A DNA stretch of 50,352 bases from NCBI GenBank assembly GCA_902539115.1, contig CACBHP010000007.1:1-50352 (forward strand), written 5' to 3'. The position numbers and the translations under genes were made by a program. The notes beneath the pieces are model-generated. The model made no database searches, had not been told where the DNA came from, and was given only the letters and a program-made list of their open reading frames with translations. Positions 17,213-27,173 of the stretch are shown piece after piece; within the stretch, counting starts at the first letter, position 1; each line of letters opens with the position of its first letter. The stretch comes from an uncultured Prochlorococcus sp. (GTDB lineage: Bacteria; Cyanobacteriota; Cyanobacteriia; PCC-6307; Cyanobiaceae).

Positions 17213-18121
17213 TTATTTATCAGGTTTAGCCACATGGGGTAAACCCCAACCAAGTTTATTTCTTAAAACTTGGAAAAATTCATGATCTTCAAGTCTAATA
17301 AATTTTACTGAGTGTTTACTTTTTCTTATTAAAACCCTATCTTCAGGCCAAACATAACAACCAGCATTGCCATCAACAACCATTACTAACCTTTCAGGAG
17401 TTGCAGGAAAAACAGTTACTGGCTCTGAATCATTAAAAACCAATGCCCTTGATGCCAATGAATGTGGAGCAATTGGAGTTAATTGCACGACTGGACAATC
17501 TGGTGTGATAACTGGTCCTCCAGCACTTAGAGAATAGGCGGTAGAACCAGTTGGAGTAGATAAAATTACTCCATCAGCTGAAATATCCACAGGAGCATGT
17601 CGACCTATAGAAATTTCAAAGTGACACATACTTGTTAGAGGTTCTCTGTGAAGAGCCATCTCATTAAGGCAAAGAGATTCCCATCTCCTCTGATCATTCC
17701 TCATTACACTAATAATAAAGCAAGTTCTCTCTTCAATATCCCAATTTCCAGCAATTATTTTATCTATAGCCTCATCCAGGTTAGATAAGTAAGCTTCCGC
17801 AAGAAATCCTAAATGACCAGTATTTATTGTAAGAATTGGAATTTTAGCAGGTGCCGTTTGCCTTGCAGCAGAGAGTACAGTCCCATCTCCGCCAAGAACA
17901 ATTGCAAATTCCATTGACGAATCAAACCCCTCAGGGACACAATTCGTATATCCCAAAGGACGAACATGTTGATCAGGATTTGCGAAACCAACCATCCCTC
18001 CAGAGCTACTAACTCTTACAACTTCAAAATTAGATTTTTCCAATTTTTTTTGAACAGAAGTTGCAGTTTGAACAGCTAGTTCCTTTCCATCATTAACGAT
18101 TAGCCCTGCTTTACGTACCAA
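17213..18121 (-). CDS. nadK: NAD kinase
   Basis: It phosphorylates NAD to NADP. This 302-residue protein carries the diagnostic GGDGT loop at 77-81, the nucleotide-binding NE pair in CLNEMALHR, and the [12 protein letters not shown] segment. Cyanobacteria typically have two NAD kinases; this appears to be one of them, but which type cannot be settled here. The start is TTG, with no nearby ATG giving a complete N-terminal strand ([10 protein letters not shown]). It follows pheS by 70 bases on the same strand. Confidence 0.95.
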   Translation of the reverse strand: MVRKAGLIVNDGKELAVQTATSVQKKLEKSNFEVVRVSSSGGMVGFANPDQHVRPLGYTNCVPEGFDSSMEFAIVLGGDGTVLSAARQTAPAKIPILTINTGHLGFLAEAYLSNLDEAIDKIIAGNWDIEERTCFIISVMRNDQRRWESLCLNEMALHREPLTSMCHFEISIGRHAPVDISADGVILSTPTGSTAYSLSAGGPVITPDCPVVQLTPIAPHSLASRALVFNDSEPVTVFPATPERLVMVVDGNAGCYVWPEDRVLIRKSKHSVKFIRLEDHEFFQVLRNKLGWGLPHVAKPDK

Positions 18122-18191
18122 TCAAAAAATTAAAACTAGGACTATCTTAAACTAATTTGTTGGACAATCCTAATTTAAAAATTAAATACTA

Positions 18192-19199
18192 TTAGAACTG
18201 TTCTAAGAATCTAATATCATTTGTGTAAAATTTTCTGATGTCGTCGATCTGATGTCTCACCATACAAAATCTCTCAACTCCTAATCCTGCTGCAAAACCA
18301 GTCCATTTCTCAGAATCTATTCCTAATTTTTCTAAGACCTTTGGATCTACCATTCCGCAGCCCATTACTTCTAGCCATTTACCTTTCCACTGGACGTCTA
18401 CTTCTGCTGAAGGTTCAGTAAATGGGAAATAACTAGCTCTAAATCTTACAGGAATATCTCCAAAAAAGGTTTTTAAAAATGTAAGAACTGTCCCTCTTAA
18501 ATGACTAAAATTGATATCTTGATCGATACATAAAACCTCAACCTGATTAAATACAGGGGAATGAGTAGCATCTACAGCATCTCTCCTATACACTCTCCCT
18601 GGGGCGATAATTCGTACTGGAGGAGAATTTTTCTCTAAATACCTTATCTGAACAGGAGAAGTATGGGTCCTTAAAAGTTGATTTTCATCTAAGTAAAAAG
18701 TATCCTGCATATCTCTTGCAGGATGATTTTTGGGAATATTGAGAGACTCAAAATTATAAAAATCAGTTTCTATTTCAGGGCCACTTTCCACTGAGTATCC
18801 TAAACCACAAAAAATATCAATTATTTCATCTTGAGTTGAAATTAAAGGATGTTTATTTCCAGGGGGGGTTCCAATTGAAGGGATAGTTACATCAATTGTT
18901 TCTGTTTTAATCTTTTTGTCTAAGGCTTCACTATTTAGTTGATTTTTTCTCTCAGTTATTAATTCTTGCAAATTTTCTTTTATTAAATTTGCCTTCTGGC
19001 CAACAATTGGTCTATCAGTAGCAGATAATTGACCCATTGTTTTCAAGATAATTGACAACTTACCTTTTTTTCCTAGCATCGAAATTCTTAATTGATCTAA
19101 TTCTTCATTAGTAATGGCATTATTTATATTATTTTTTGCTGTGAGAGAAAGATTATTTAGTTTTTCCTCAATTTGACTTAATGATTCAATCTGACTCAC
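18192..19199 (-). CDS. pheS: Phenylalanyl-tRNA synthetase alpha subunit
   Basis: This is the catalytic subunit of the alpha2-beta2 class II synthetase that charges tRNA-Phe. The 335 residues comprise an N-terminal coiled-coil arm (about 1-90) and the class II core: [22 protein letters not shown], motif 2 at [12 protein letters not shown] and motif 3 at [11 protein letters not shown]. The start is GTG. pheT is not adjacent here, as is usual in cyanobacteria. It is divergent from surE with a 68-base shared promoter region. Confidence 0.96.
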   Translation of the reverse strand: MSQIESLSQIEEKLNNLSLTAKNNINNAITNEELDQLRISMLGKKGKLSIILKTMGQLSATDRPIVGQKANLIKENLQELITERKNQLNSEALDKKIKTETIDVTIPSIGTPPGNKHPLISTQDEIIDIFCGLGYSVESGPEIETDFYNFESLNIPKNHPARDMQDTFYLDENQLLRTHTSPVQIRYLEKNSPPVRIIAPGRVYRRDAVDATHSPVFNQVEVLCIDQDINFSHLRGTVLTFLKTFFGDIPVRFRASYFPFTEPSAEVDVQWKGKWLEVMGCGMVDPKVLEKLGIDSEKWTGFAAGLGVERFCMVRHQIDDIRKFYTNDIRFLEQF

Positions 19200-19267
19200 T
19201 GATATAGTAAAAATAAGTATTACTTTATCTTACTTAAATATCGTCCATAAATAAAATTTATTGATTA

Positions 19268-20077
19268 ATGAAACCGTTAAACATATTAATTAGTAATGAT
19301 GATGGTGTTTTTGCAGCGGGGATTAGAGCTCTAGCAAAATCAGCGCAAAAAAGAGGACATAATGTAAAAGTAGTATGTCCTGACCAAGAAAGATCAGCCA
19401 CTGGTCATGGCCTTACTTTACAATCTCCATTAAGAGTGGAAAGAGCGGACGAATTATTTGAGGATGGAATTGAAGCATGGGGATGTTCTGGCACGCCTGC
19501 TGATTGCGTCAAATTAGCACTATCTGAACTCTTAGATAATAAACCTGATCTTGTTCTATCTGGAATAAATCACGGTCCCAATTTAGGAACAGATATTTTT
19601 TGTTCAGGAACAGTCGCAGCAGCCATGGAAGGCACTTTAGAAAATGTTCCCTCCATGGCAATAAGTGTGGCTAGTTTTAAATGGAAGAATTTTGAATTTG
19701 CTGGAGAAATTGCAATGAATATTGCCGAACAAGCCATTAAGGATATTTGGCCAGCTTCACTTTTATTAAATTTGAATATACCCCCTTGCGAGAAAAGCAA
19801 AATAAAAGAATTATCCTGGACAAGATTATCAGTAAGAAAATATAAAAATCAATTTTCTAAAAGAGAAGACCCCAGGGGTGACGATTATTATTGGTTAGCT
19901 GGTGAGGTGGTTTTAGATCTCAAATCAAAAGGTTATGGCCCTAAGAATTGGCCTAGTGATGTATCTCAAATACAAGATAATAAAATATCTCTTACACCTG
20001 TAGAACCAGATTTATTTTGGAGGGGTAATTTAGAAGACTTACCTAAAATTAATAATTCATTTGTAAATCCTTCTTAA
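19268..20077 (+). CDS. surE: 5'/3'-nucleotidase SurE
   Basis: SurE is a metal-dependent survival-protein phosphatase acting on nucleoside monophosphates. The N-terminal NDDG metal motif ([11 protein letters not shown]), [22 protein letters not shown] and [12 protein letters not shown] are all present. The 269-residue length is typical. Its last 21 bases overlap the end of the convergent DUF3611 gene, so the two transcripts are complementary at their 3' ends. Confidence 0.95.
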   Translation: MKPLNILISNDDGVFAAGIRALAKSAQKRGHNVKVVCPDQERSATGHGLTLQSPLRVERADELFEDGIEAWGCSGTPADCVKLALSELLDNKPDLVLSGINHGPNLGTDIFCSGTVAAAMEGTLENVPSMAISVASFKWKNFEFAGEIAMNIAEQAIKDIWPASLLLNLNIPPCEKSKIKELSWTRLSVRKYKNQFSKREDPRGDDYYWLAGEVVLDLKSKGYGPKNWPSDVSQIQDNKISLTPVEPDLFWRGNLEDLPKINNSFVNPS

Positions 20078-20590
20078 AAGCCATAAAGAAAAACAAAGTC
20101 CAAAAAAATGAGCAGCAATAACTTGTGTGTTGCTTAAAACTGATAATATTTCAAGTCCAGTAATTGGTATATCAGATGTTGCTGTTATTAATTGGCCAGT
20201 CGTCTGAGAGGATGCTTGTATAAATAGGGCGCCCATAAGAGCTTGATATCCAATCAATCCAAACAAAATTCCCAATAAATCTACTATTAGTCCTCTTTTT
20301 ATTAATTTACTGGTTTGTCCTCTTGAGGGTCTTGCATTGCTTGCAATTGCTCTACCTGTTCTTACTATTAACCAACCTTGCCAAAGACTAAAAACTAGTA
20401 AAATCAAAGATATTGTTGTGAGAGATAAACCAGGTGCTAAGCCAAGCTGTCCTTCGCTATTATTAACAACATTTGAGAAAAGCAAAACAGCTGCAACAAC
20501 AACACCTAAAATGGATTGAACCCAAAAGCGTATCCATCCAATACGCCGCATTCCAAATGAAAGCGACTGAAAATTAATTTTATCAGACAT
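20057..20590 (-). CDS. DUF3611 family membrane protein
   Basis: This 177-residue integral membrane protein is of a family found in cyanobacteria and plastids, function unknown. About four hydrophobic segments are visible: roughly 25-45, 58-78, 105-130 and 155-172. The N-terminus is cytosolic-looking, with a [14 protein letters not shown] signature. It is divergent from ribF (68-base gap) and convergent with surE, overlapping it by 21 bases. Confidence 0.8.
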   Translation of the reverse strand: MSDKINFQSLSFGMRRIGWIRFWVQSILGVVVAAVLLFSNVVNNSEGQLGLAPGLSLTTISLILLVFSLWQGWLIVRTGRAIASNARPSRGQTSKLIKRGLIVDLLGILFGLIGYQALMGALFIQASSQTTGQLITATSDIPITGLEILSVLSNTQVIAAHFFGLCFSLWLLRRIYK

Positions 20591-20658
20591 TCATTTGCTT
20601 GAATAAACTATAATCTATTCAAATTTGCCATCAAAATCATAAAATTGCACGTAATCTT

Positions 20659-21582
20659 TTGATCTCTTTAATATCGCCATCTGAAGTTAAGAATACTACT
20701 TCAATAGCTATAGGAAGTTTTGATGGCCTTCATGCTGGCCACAGAAAATTAATAAAAAGTGTAGTTGAAGAGACTCAATATACCCCAACTATTGCAAGCT
20801 TCTGGCCTCATCCCAGAGAAGTTCTATACAAAGAGACGCGTCTCAGACTTGATCTTCCTTATGAAAAACTACCTATTCTTGAAGATCTAGGGATAGAACA
20901 ATTAGTTCTGATTCCTTTTGATAAGGAACTATCCAAATTAAGTGCAGAAAGATTCGTAAGAGATATTTTGATAAATCAATTACAAGCAAAAAACATTTCT
21001 GTAGGTGCTAATTTTAAATTTGGTTTCAGAAGAAGTGGCAACATAAATACAATAAAAAATATTATTAAGGATACGGATATCAAACTGAAAATTACTCCAA
21101 TTTTAGAAGACAAGGAAGGTAGAATCAGTAGTAGCAGAATAAGAGATCTCTTAGAGAAAAGTGATCTGAAAAATGCTTTCAAACTTCTTAATAGGCCTTA
21201 TAGTTTTAATGGAAAGGTTGTAAAAGGTAAAGGAATTGGAAAAAGTATAGGATGGCCTACCGCAAATCTTGAAATAGATGGCAGAAAATTTTTACCTGGA
21301 GAAGGAGTTTACGCATCTTGGACAACAATAGAAAATTCCAACCAAAAAATTGAATCTGTTATGAATCTTGGCTCTCAACCAACAATAAATCCTTTATTGC
21401 CATCTGCAGTTGAAGTTCATTTGATAAATAAAGATATCGATCTATATGGTTTAAATCTATCTGTAGAACCAGTTAAAAAACTTAGATCTCAAATCAGGTT
21501 CAATAATATTGATCAACTTTCTAATCAAATTAAAAAAGATAGAGATAGTGCTCTAAAAATTTTTAAAAACTACAAAAAATAA
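20659..21582 (+). CDS. ribF: Bifunctional riboflavin kinase/FAD synthetase
   Basis: RibF converts riboflavin to FMN and then FAD. The N-terminal nucleotidyltransferase domain has GSFDGLHAGH, GANFKFGFRRSGN and ISSSRIRDLL. The C-terminal kinase domain begins near residue 180 with GKVVKGKGIGKSIGWPTAN, whose PTAN binds ATP/metal. The length of 307 residues is normal. The start is TTG at 20659; no ATG or GTG lies nearby upstream in frame, so the exact start is uncertain by a few codons. thiE follows directly. Confidence 0.95.
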   Translation: MISLISPSEVKNTTSIAIGSFDGLHAGHRKLIKSVVEETQYTPTIASFWPHPREVLYKETRLRLDLPYEKLPILEDLGIEQLVLIPFDKELSKLSAERFVRDILINQLQAKNISVGANFKFGFRRSGNINTIKNIIKDTDIKLKITPILEDKEGRISSSRIRDLLEKSDLKNAFKLLNRPYSFNGKVVKGKGIGKSIGWPTANLEIDGRKFLPGEGVYASWTTIENSNQKIESVMNLGSQPTINPLLPSAVEVHLINKDIDLYGLNLSVEPVKKLRSQIRFNNIDQLSNQIKKDRDSALKIFKNYKK

Positions 21583-21589
21583 ATTGCAA

Positions 21590-22645
21590 ATGCTGAATTC
21601 CAATACTAAAGACACTGAAGATTTAAGAATTTATCAAATTATTGACGCTAATCTTGATAGAGCTAGAGAAGGACTAAGAGTATTAGAGGATTGGGCTAGA
21701 TTTGGACTAGGCAAAGAAAAATATGTTGAAAAGATTAAAAATTTTAGACAAATTTTAGGAAAAAATCACTTAGAAGTTTACAAACAATCTAGAAATCACA
21801 TTGAGGACAAATGTAAAGGATTGACTCATCACGAGCAAATCAACAGAAAAACTTCTGAGCAAATTATAAGTTCTAATTCAGCCCGGGTTCAAGAAGCATT
21901 AAGAGTCATAGAAGAATTCTCAAGGCTGCAGAATCATGAGCTTTCAAAAATCGCTTCGGAAATTAGATATGAAATATATACTATAGAAATTGACTTATTA
22001 AATTTAAGCGAGTGTAAGAAGTCTGAGGAAATATTAAGAGTAAATGACTTATATGTAATCACGGATCAAAAGGACAACTTATTAGAAATTATAGAAGAGA
22101 TTTTAATTGCGGGAGTAAGAATCATTCAACATAGATTTAAAACGGGAACTGATAAAGATCATCTTGAAGAAGCAATCAAGATTAAAAATCTTTGTAAAAA
22201 ATATAATTCTTTGTTCATAGTTAACGACAGACTTGACATAGCTTTAGCATCTAATGCGGATGGAATTCATCTTGGACAAGATGATTTAGACTTAAAAAAT
22301 GCAAGGAAATTATTAGGATATTCAAAAATTATTGGCATAAGCGCAAATAATGAAATTGATATTTCAAATGCTTATAAAGAAGGTTGTGATTACATAGGCA
22401 TTGGACCAGTATTTGAAACTGCAACAAAAAAGAACAAAAAACCTATAGGTATTGAAAAGATTAAAACATTAACAAAAGATTTAAATATTCCTTGGTTTGC
22501 TATTGGAGGAATCAAGTCAAATAATATTTCATATTTAAAAAGAAATGGGTTTAAAAAAATTGCCTTAGTTTCGCAATTAATGAATTCTGAAGATCCTAAA
22601 GAAGACGCTATTATGATTTTAAAAGAATTGTCTAATGAAAATTAA
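21590..22645 (+). CDS. thiE: Thiamine-phosphate synthase with cyanobacterial N-terminal extension
   Basis: ThiE joins HET/HMP pyrophosphate and the thiazole phosphate to give thiamine monophosphate. The catalytic TIM-barrel occupies about residues 145-351, with IIQHRFKTG, VNDRLDIAL, GIHLGQDDL and GIGPVFETATKKN. The first about 140 residues form the extra helical domain (DANLDRAREGLRVLEDWARF) found in cyanobacterial ThiE. The ATG at 21590 is preferred over a TTG at 21584. It starts 7 bases after ribF and overlaps thiS by 11 bases, indicating an operon. Confidence 0.93.
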   Translation: MLNSNTKDTEDLRIYQIIDANLDRAREGLRVLEDWARFGLGKEKYVEKIKNFRQILGKNHLEVYKQSRNHIEDKCKGLTHHEQINRKTSEQIISSNSARVQEALRVIEEFSRLQNHELSKIASEIRYEIYTIEIDLLNLSECKKSEEILRVNDLYVITDQKDNLLEIIEEILIAGVRIIQHRFKTGTDKDHLEEAIKIKNLCKKYNSLFIVNDRLDIALASNADGIHLGQDDLDLKNARKLLGYSKIIGISANNEIDISNAYKEGCDYIGIGPVFETATKKNKKPIGIEKIKTLTKDLNIPWFAIGGIKSNNISYLKRNGFKKIALVSQLMNSEDPKEDAIMILKELSNEN

Positions 22646-22844
22646 AGTAAATGGAGAAGAAAAAAAAATAGAACTTGATCAAGAAAAAGCTCTACTATCT
22701 ACAGCTCTAAATTTAATGGGATATAAACCCAACACAATTGTCGTAGAATTAAATAATTTAATTATTAATTCAATAAAATGGGAAAAAGTCAAACTTAAAG
22801 ATGGGGATAATTTAGAAATCGTTTCAATAGTTGGTGGTGGTTAA
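22635..22844 (+). CDS. thiS: Sulfur carrier protein ThiS
   Basis: This 69-residue ubiquitin-fold protein ends in the required Gly-Gly (VGGG), the site that is adenylated and thiocarboxylated to supply sulfur for the thiazole ring. The start lies inside the 3' end of thiE (11-base overlap), consistent with translational coupling. Size and fold pattern (IKVNGEEKKIELD at the N-terminus) are normal. Confidence 0.93.
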   Translation: MKIKVNGEEKKIELDQEKALLSTALNLMGYKPNTIVVELNNLIINSIKWEKVKLKDGDNLEIVSIVGGG

Positions 22845-22956
22845 AAGATAAAATTCTTATATATTAAAAATCTTCATAATTTTTTAAGTTTAGGCTTGAA
22901 ACAATAACCAAATTTTTGCTTTTTTCGTTTTATATTCTTAATACTTAAACAGAACA

Positions 22957-23124
22957 ATGTTAGAAAAGAACGAATATAGCTCAAGGTCGTTGAAATGGGA
23001 GCAAAATGGGGAGCTCGCTCAAAAAGATCTTTCTGAGTTAATCGAAAGATTAAAAAATGTAGAAAGTGAAAATACTTCATCTGAGCTGTCTAGATTAGGT
23101 ACAAAATCAAACATAAAAGATTAA
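22957..23124 (+). CDS. Small hypothetical protein, 55 residues
   Basis: A short ORF starts with ATG and reads MLEKNEYSSRSLKWEQNG at the N-terminus, with a helical charged middle (DLSELIERLKNVESE). It is not recognised. Support comes from its composition, which is unlike random A+T-rich translation, and from its place in a gap between thiS and larB that no other gene explains. There is no strong ribosome-binding site, but most genes in this genome lack one. Confidence 0.55.
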   Translation: MLEKNEYSSRSLKWEQNGELAQKDLSELIERLKNVESENTSSELSRLGTKSNIKD

Positions 23125-23191
23125 ATTTGTTACTTAGATCTTGTCTTTATCAAAATTTGTACCAAATTAAAGTTACTGAATATAAAAATAC

Positions 23192-23323
23192 ATGCCGAAA
23201 AGGTTTCCAGAGTGGGTAAATACAGAAGTAATCATAAAGGCAATCAAAATGAGAGAAGAAGGAATGCTTTCAAAACAACTTAATTTATGGATAGAAAACG
23301 TATTAGAAATAGAAAAAAAGTAA
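23192..23323 (+). CDS. Small hypothetical protein, 43 residues
   Basis: A short ORF starts with ATG: PKRFPEWVNTEVIIKAIKM at residues 2-20, then an amphipathic helix ending in EIEKK. It ends 4 bases from the convergent larB stop. Balanced hydrophobic and charged residues and two Trp suggest a real small protein. No family is recognised. It may share a transcript with the 55-residue ORF just upstream. Confidence 0.5.
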   Translation: MPKRFPEWVNTEVIIKAIKMREEGMLSKQLNLWIENVLEIEKK

Positions 23324-23327
23324 TTTT

Positions 23328-23984
23328 TTAGGAAATACTTTTAATAATTCTCAAAGCCGCCATTGCCGCGCCGTAACCATTATCTATATTCATAACTGCA
23401 ATACCTGGAGAACAGCTAGACAACATACTATTTAAAGCAGTTTCGCCATCCTTACTAACGCCATAGCCGACTGAGACAGGTACTGCAATTATCGGTTGTG
23501 CCAACAATCCACCCACAACCGTCGCCAAAGCTCCTTCCATTCCAGCACAAACTATTAATACATCATATTTATTAATTTCTTCTAACTGACTCATCAATCG
23601 ATGAAGTCCAGCTACTCCAACATCTATAAAAGATTGACAATTCACTCCATAAATTTCAAGCGCTAATTGTGCTTCACGTGTTACGGCCAAATCGCTTGAG
23701 CCACCTGAAATTATGGCAACTTTTTTTTTCGTATTTACTTTATTCAAATTTTTCCCAATTGTTAAGCAATTTGCTTCTTCATAGAATCGTGCATCATCAT
23801 ACAAACCTGTAAGATAATTAGCCTTTTCACTATTAATCCTAGTAATGAAAACAACCTCATTTTTACTTAATACATTTTTAGATAATCTCTCTAATTGGTC
23901 GATACTCTTATCTTGACCCCAAATAGCCTCAATGAGTCCAAGCCTATCTCTTCTTTGAAAATCAAACTTGATATCAAAATTCAT
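23328..23984 (-). CDS. larB: LarB/CpmA-like NCAIR mutase-fold protein
   Basis: This 218-residue protein has the PurE-like core of LarB: AIISGGSSDLAVTREA, GVNCQSFIDVGVAG, VCAGMEGALATVVGGL and PVSVGYG. LarB carboxylates and hydrolyses nicotinic acid adenine dinucleotide for the nickel-pincer cofactor. The cyanobacterial homologue CpmA of Synechococcus was described as a circadian phase modifier. Which role holds here is unknown, and no larA, larC or larE lies in the window. Its ATG overlaps the stop of the preceding gene (ATGA), so it is translated as the last member of the era to larB unit. Confidence 0.85.
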   Translation of the reverse strand: MNFDIKFDFQRRDRLGLIEAIWGQDKSIDQLERLSKNVLSKNEVVFITRINSEKANYLTGLYDDARFYEEANCLTIGKNLNKVNTKKKVAIISGGSSDLAVTREAQLALEIYGVNCQSFIDVGVAGLHRLMSQLEEINKYDVLIVCAGMEGALATVVGGLLAQPIIAVPVSVGYGVSKDGETALNSMLSSCSPGIAVMNIDNGYGAAMAALRIIKSIS

Positions 23985-24427
23985 CTTTGCTTATCTAATT
24001 CTCCCTCATAAATTAATTTAAAAGGATTTTCGCCTACATTTAGAGCAGCTTTAACATTATCTTCAAATTTTTGTTGAACTTCATTTACTTCTGACATTGG
24101 TATGCTTTTCCATAATTTCTTACTTTTCCAATTTACTAATATTAAAGCTTCTTCTTTTTCTTTATCCCAAAATAATTGTCTTCCCAAAAAACCATCTTGA
24201 GAAGATAACCATGGCTCCCATATTTCTTCTTCAGCATTTAACCAAGCTGCTTTTACATCGGCAGGTACCTTAAGTCTTAATTCCTCTATGACCATTTCAC
24301 TTTGATAATTATCCATCGTAAGAGCTTTTAAATTGGGAATATCAGATTGGAAAATTAAAACTACTAAGCAAATTAATAATAAACAAAAACTTTGAATTTT
24401 TTTTTTCAAATTTAAATTTAATCTCAT
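23981..24427 (-). CDS. TIGR03792-like cyanobacterial membrane-anchored protein
   Basis: This 148-residue protein has a basic N-terminus and one hydrophobic segment (about 12-28), a signal anchor or signal peptide. A soluble part follows with [28 protein letters not shown] and [15 protein letters not shown], matching my memory of the uncharacterised cyanobacterial TIGR03792 family, probably a ferredoxin-like dimeric alpha/beta barrel. No function is known. It overlaps the genes on both sides by 4 bases (ATGA), so it is firmly inside the operon with trmD-ispF and larB. Confidence 0.75.
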   Translation of the reverse strand: MRLNLNLKKKIQSFCLLLICLVVLIFQSDIPNLKALTMDNYQSEMVIEELRLKVPADVKAAWLNAEEEIWEPWLSSQDGFLGRQLFWDKEKEEALILVNWKSKKLWKSIPMSEVNEVQQKFEDNVKAALNVGENPFKLIYEGELDKQR

Positions 24428-25644
24428 TTTTTCTCAAGAAGAACTACTGAATGGCAACTTATACCCTCTTCTCTCCCTTCTGGACCCAATTTTTCATTCG
24501 TGGTTGCTTTAATCCCAATTAAATTTTCATCAATATTTAAGATTTCAGAAATATTTTTTTTCATAAGTTTTATATATGGCATGATTTTTGGCCTTTCAGC
24601 AACAAGAACACTATCAATATTATTTATTTCCCAACCTTCTTGTCTTATCAAGTCAATTACTTTTGATAACAAAAACAAGCTATCAGCATTTTTCCATTTT
24701 TCATCAGTTGGGGGGAAATACTTTCCTATGTCGCCCAACGAAAGTGCTCCCAATAATGCATCCATTATTGAGTGACTTAAAACATCAGCATCACTATGAC
24801 CATCTAATCCTAAATTTTCAGGATGATGCAATTTTACACCTCCAATAATTAAATCTCTATCCTCTACTAGTCTGTGAATATCGTATCCGTTACCTATTCT
24901 AAATTTCATGAATTGATTATTTTCTTTTATTATTCTCTTACTTTGTGGGGATTTTTTGTAGTTTTCATTTGAAATTAAGTCACTTCTTCTCTCCAATGTT
25001 CTTTCAAAACTTTTTCTTCTTCTCCACGATTTAATCTCTTCATGATTTCCGCTCAATAGAATATCTGGCACTTTCATATCTTTAAAATTTAACGGCCTAG
25101 TATATTGAGGATATTCTAATAAATAAGAATTATGACTCTCATCGACTAAGGAGTCTGGATCACCAAGAGCTCCTGGTAATAGTCTAGTCAAACCGTTAAT
25201 TATTGATACTGCGGGTATTTCACCTCCAGAAAGTACATAATCGCCTATCGATATCTCTTCATCAGCTAAACATCTAATCCTTTCATCAAAACCTTCATAT
25301 TGTCCACAAATAATTATTATTTGATCCAAAGTGGACCATCTCGCAAGATCCTTTTGCTTTAGAACTTTACCCTGTGGGGTCATCAGCAAAGTTTTACTTT
25401 TGGGTAATTTTCTAATTGACTCATATGCCTTATAAATAGGTTCAGGTTTTAGTACCATGCCTGCTCCTCCTCCATAAGGCTTATCGTCTACTTGTCGGTA
25501 AGAACCTTCTCCATATTCTCTCAAATCATGTAAATTTAAATCGATCAAATTCTTATCTAGAGCTTTTGTTATGACCCCTAAATTATTTATTAATTCAAAA
25601 GCTTTAGGGAACAATGTTATTACATCAAAATTAAAACCACTCAT
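24424..25644 (-). CDS. trmD-ispF: Fused TrmD tRNA methyltransferase and IspF cyclodiphosphate synthase
   Basis: One uninterrupted 406-residue frame holds two unrelated enzymes. Residues 1 to about 228 are TrmD, which methylates N1 of G37 in t[20 protein letters not shown] at 53-69 and the knot segment [10 protein letters not shown] at 133-142. Residues 246-406 are IspF of the plastid-type isoprenoid pathway, forming 2-C-methylerythritol 2,4-cyclodiphosphate: [19 protein letters not shown] and [11 protein letters not shown] hydrophilic linker of about 20 residues joins them. Residue 246 is a Met (ATG at 24907-24909), so IspF could also be made separately by internal initiation; only a weak purine-rich stretch (AAAGAAAA) precedes it. 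The trmD ATG abuts the era stop. Confidence 0.9.
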   Translation of the reverse strand: MSGFNFDVITLFPKAFELINNLGVITKALDKNLIDLNLHDLREYGEGSYRQVDDKPYGGGAGMVLKPEPIYKAYESIRKLPKSKTLLMTPQGKVLKQKDLARWSTLDQIIIICGQYEGFDERIRCLADEEISIGDYVLSGGEIPAVSIINGLTRLLPGALGDPDSLVDESHNSYLLEYPQYTRPLNFKDMKVPDILLSGNHEEIKSWRRRKSFERTLERRSDLISNENYKKSPQSKRIIKENNQFMKFRIGNGYDIHRLVEDRDLIIGGVKLHHPENLGLDGHSDADVLSHSIMDALLGALSLGDIGKYFPPTDEKWKNADSLFLLSKVIDLIRQEGWEINNIDSVLVAERPKIMPYIKLMKKNISEILNIDENLIGIKATTNEKLGPEGREEGISCHSVVLLEKK

Positions 25645-26556
25645 CTAGAAATCTTCCTCATAACCAAACTCAATTAACCTTGATTCTTTTTTTCTCCAAT
25701 TTGGAACAACTTTCACAAACAACTCTAGGTGAACTGGACCATCAATTAATTTTGACATATTTGATCTTGCTGACTGACCAATCATTTTTAACATTGAACC
25801 TTTCTTTCCAATAAGAATGCCTTTTTGAGTTGATCTTTCAACAATAATAGTAGCCAAAATAGCTGTAAAAACTTTGCCACTTTTTCTTTTCATTTCCTCT
25901 CTCTTTTCTATCTTTACTGCGACACTATGAGGTACCTCTTCTCTTGTATTTTTTAATACCTGCTCTCTTACTAAATCTGATAATAAGTTATCTAATGGTT
26001 GGTCGCAAATGGTCTCTTCGCCATAAAGTTTTGGTCCCTCTGGAAGAAAATTAAATGCCATAGCGACTAGTTCCGAACATCCCTCTCCTTGAGAAGCACT
26101 TACAATTTGAAAGTTTCTATTAATTCCAAAAAATCTTCTATATTGGTCTAATCTTAAATTCCTTAATTCTTCATTAACCAAATCCCACTTATTTAATGCC
26201 ACAATAAAATTAGTTTTATTTGCGATTAGAAAGTTCAAAATATATTCATCACCTCTACCAGGTTCTTTACTTGAATCAATTACAAAAATTACCATATCAA
26301 CTCCATTGATTGCAGATTTTGCGTTTTTTACTAATATCTCTCCTAGTCGATGATGAGGTTTATGAACACCTGGCGTATCAACAAAAATTATTTGCCCATT
26401 GTCTTTAGTTAGTATTCCTTTTAATTTATTTCTAGTAGTTTGCGCTATTGGAGAAGTAATTGTTATTTTTTCTCCAATCAATTTATTTATTAAAGTAGAT
26501 TTTCCGACATTTGGCCTTCCTAGTAAAGTTACAAACCCAGATCTATAATTGGCCAA
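25645..26556 (-). CDS. era: GTPase Era
   Basis: This essential ribosome-assembly GTPase binds the 3' end of 16S rRNA. It shows G1 GRPNVGKS at 13-20, G3 DTPG, G4 NKWD, and a C-terminal KH domain containing GKKGSMLKMIGQ. The 303-residue length is normal. The start is TTG. The stop codon directly abuts the ATG of trmD-ispF, and the gene is divergent from the unknown gene on its right (38-base gap), so the era promoter lies there. Confidence 0.96.
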   Translation of the reverse strand: MANYRSGFVTLLGRPNVGKSTLINKLIGEKITITSPIAQTTRNKLKGILTKDNGQIIFVDTPGVHKPHHRLGEILVKNAKSAINGVDMVIFVIDSSKEPGRGDEYILNFLIANKTNFIVALNKWDLVNEELRNLRLDQYRRFFGINRNFQIVSASQGEGCSELVAMAFNFLPEGPKLYGEETICDQPLDNLLSDLVREQVLKNTREEVPHSVAVKIEKREEMKRKSGKVFTAILATIIVERSTQKGILIGKKGSMLKMIGQSARSNMSKLIDGPVHLELFVKVVPNWRKKESRLIEFGYEEDF

Positions 26557-26594
26557 AGACTTTTAATGCATCAATAATAAAATTCTGATCAAAA

Positions 26595-27122
26595 ATGGAA
26601 AAAAAAACCATAAATTTACAAGAAGCTTCGTTCACGCAAGCAATAAACATATCCGCACAATGGTGCAAAGAGTGGGGTGAAGATTTACTCAGCGAAGAGG
26701 TTTTAGCAGATAGAATCGCAGAGCTAACTAAAACAAGAAATGGACTCAGAGGATTTTTTGCATATGCTTTATCAGATAAAGATTGTTTTTTGTTAGATAA
26801 ACTTCCTTTTTCACTAATTTACAAACTGAACGAAGGTGGTGATGCTGTAACAGACATAGTAGTAAAAAATTTAATAATGAGTTCCGCTCAAATTATTATT
26901 CATCGAAGAGATAATAATCATGAATATGAGATAACATCGGAAAATATTTCAGAAAGATGTAAGGCTATTTTAAGACTGCTAGAAACTAAGTCAGTTTCAA
27001 ATTCTGTCAATCAAGTTCTTAGAGACTTAGATGATATGGGCAATAGTTTTGATAATTCAGTAAGATATGACTCCGAGCAAAAGGAATTCATAAAAAAACA
27101 AATTCTTGATATAGCCCAATAA
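26595..27122 (+). CDS. Cyanobacterial conserved-type protein, unknown function
   Basis: This soluble protein of 175 residues is not recognised. It is acidic, predicted mixed alpha/beta, without signal peptide or membrane segment. Notable parts are the N-terminal AINISAQWCKEWGEDLLSEE, a GLRGFFAYALSD core and a helical C-terminus (VNQVLRDLDDMGNSF). It is divergent from era and convergent with the Bax-inhibitor gene across a shared terminator that begins at its stop codon. Codon use and length support a real gene; its role cannot be inferred from neighbours. Confidence 0.8.
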   Translation: MEKKTINLQEASFTQAINISAQWCKEWGEDLLSEEVLADRIAELTKTRNGLRGFFAYALSDKDCFLLDKLPFSLIYKLNEGGDAVTDIVVKNLIMSSAQIIIHRRDNNHEYEITSENISERCKAILRLLETKSVSNSVNQVLRDLDDMGNSFDNSVRYDSEQKEFIKKQILDIAQ

Positions 27123-27149
27123 AAAAGCGTAGAAACAAATCTACGCTTT
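27119..27149 (-). terminator. Intrinsic terminator of the Bax-inhibitor gene (probably bidirectional)
   Basis: A perfect 10-bp inverted repeat, AAAGCGTAGA / TCTACGCTTT, surrounds a six-base loop (27124-27149). On the minus strand it is followed by a run of T residues, giving a classic rho-independent terminator 24 bases after the Bax-inhibitor stop. It overlaps the stop of the convergent plus-strand gene and may end that transcript too. Confidence 0.85.
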
Positions 27150-27173
27150 GGGTTAGTTATTTACGTAATGTGA

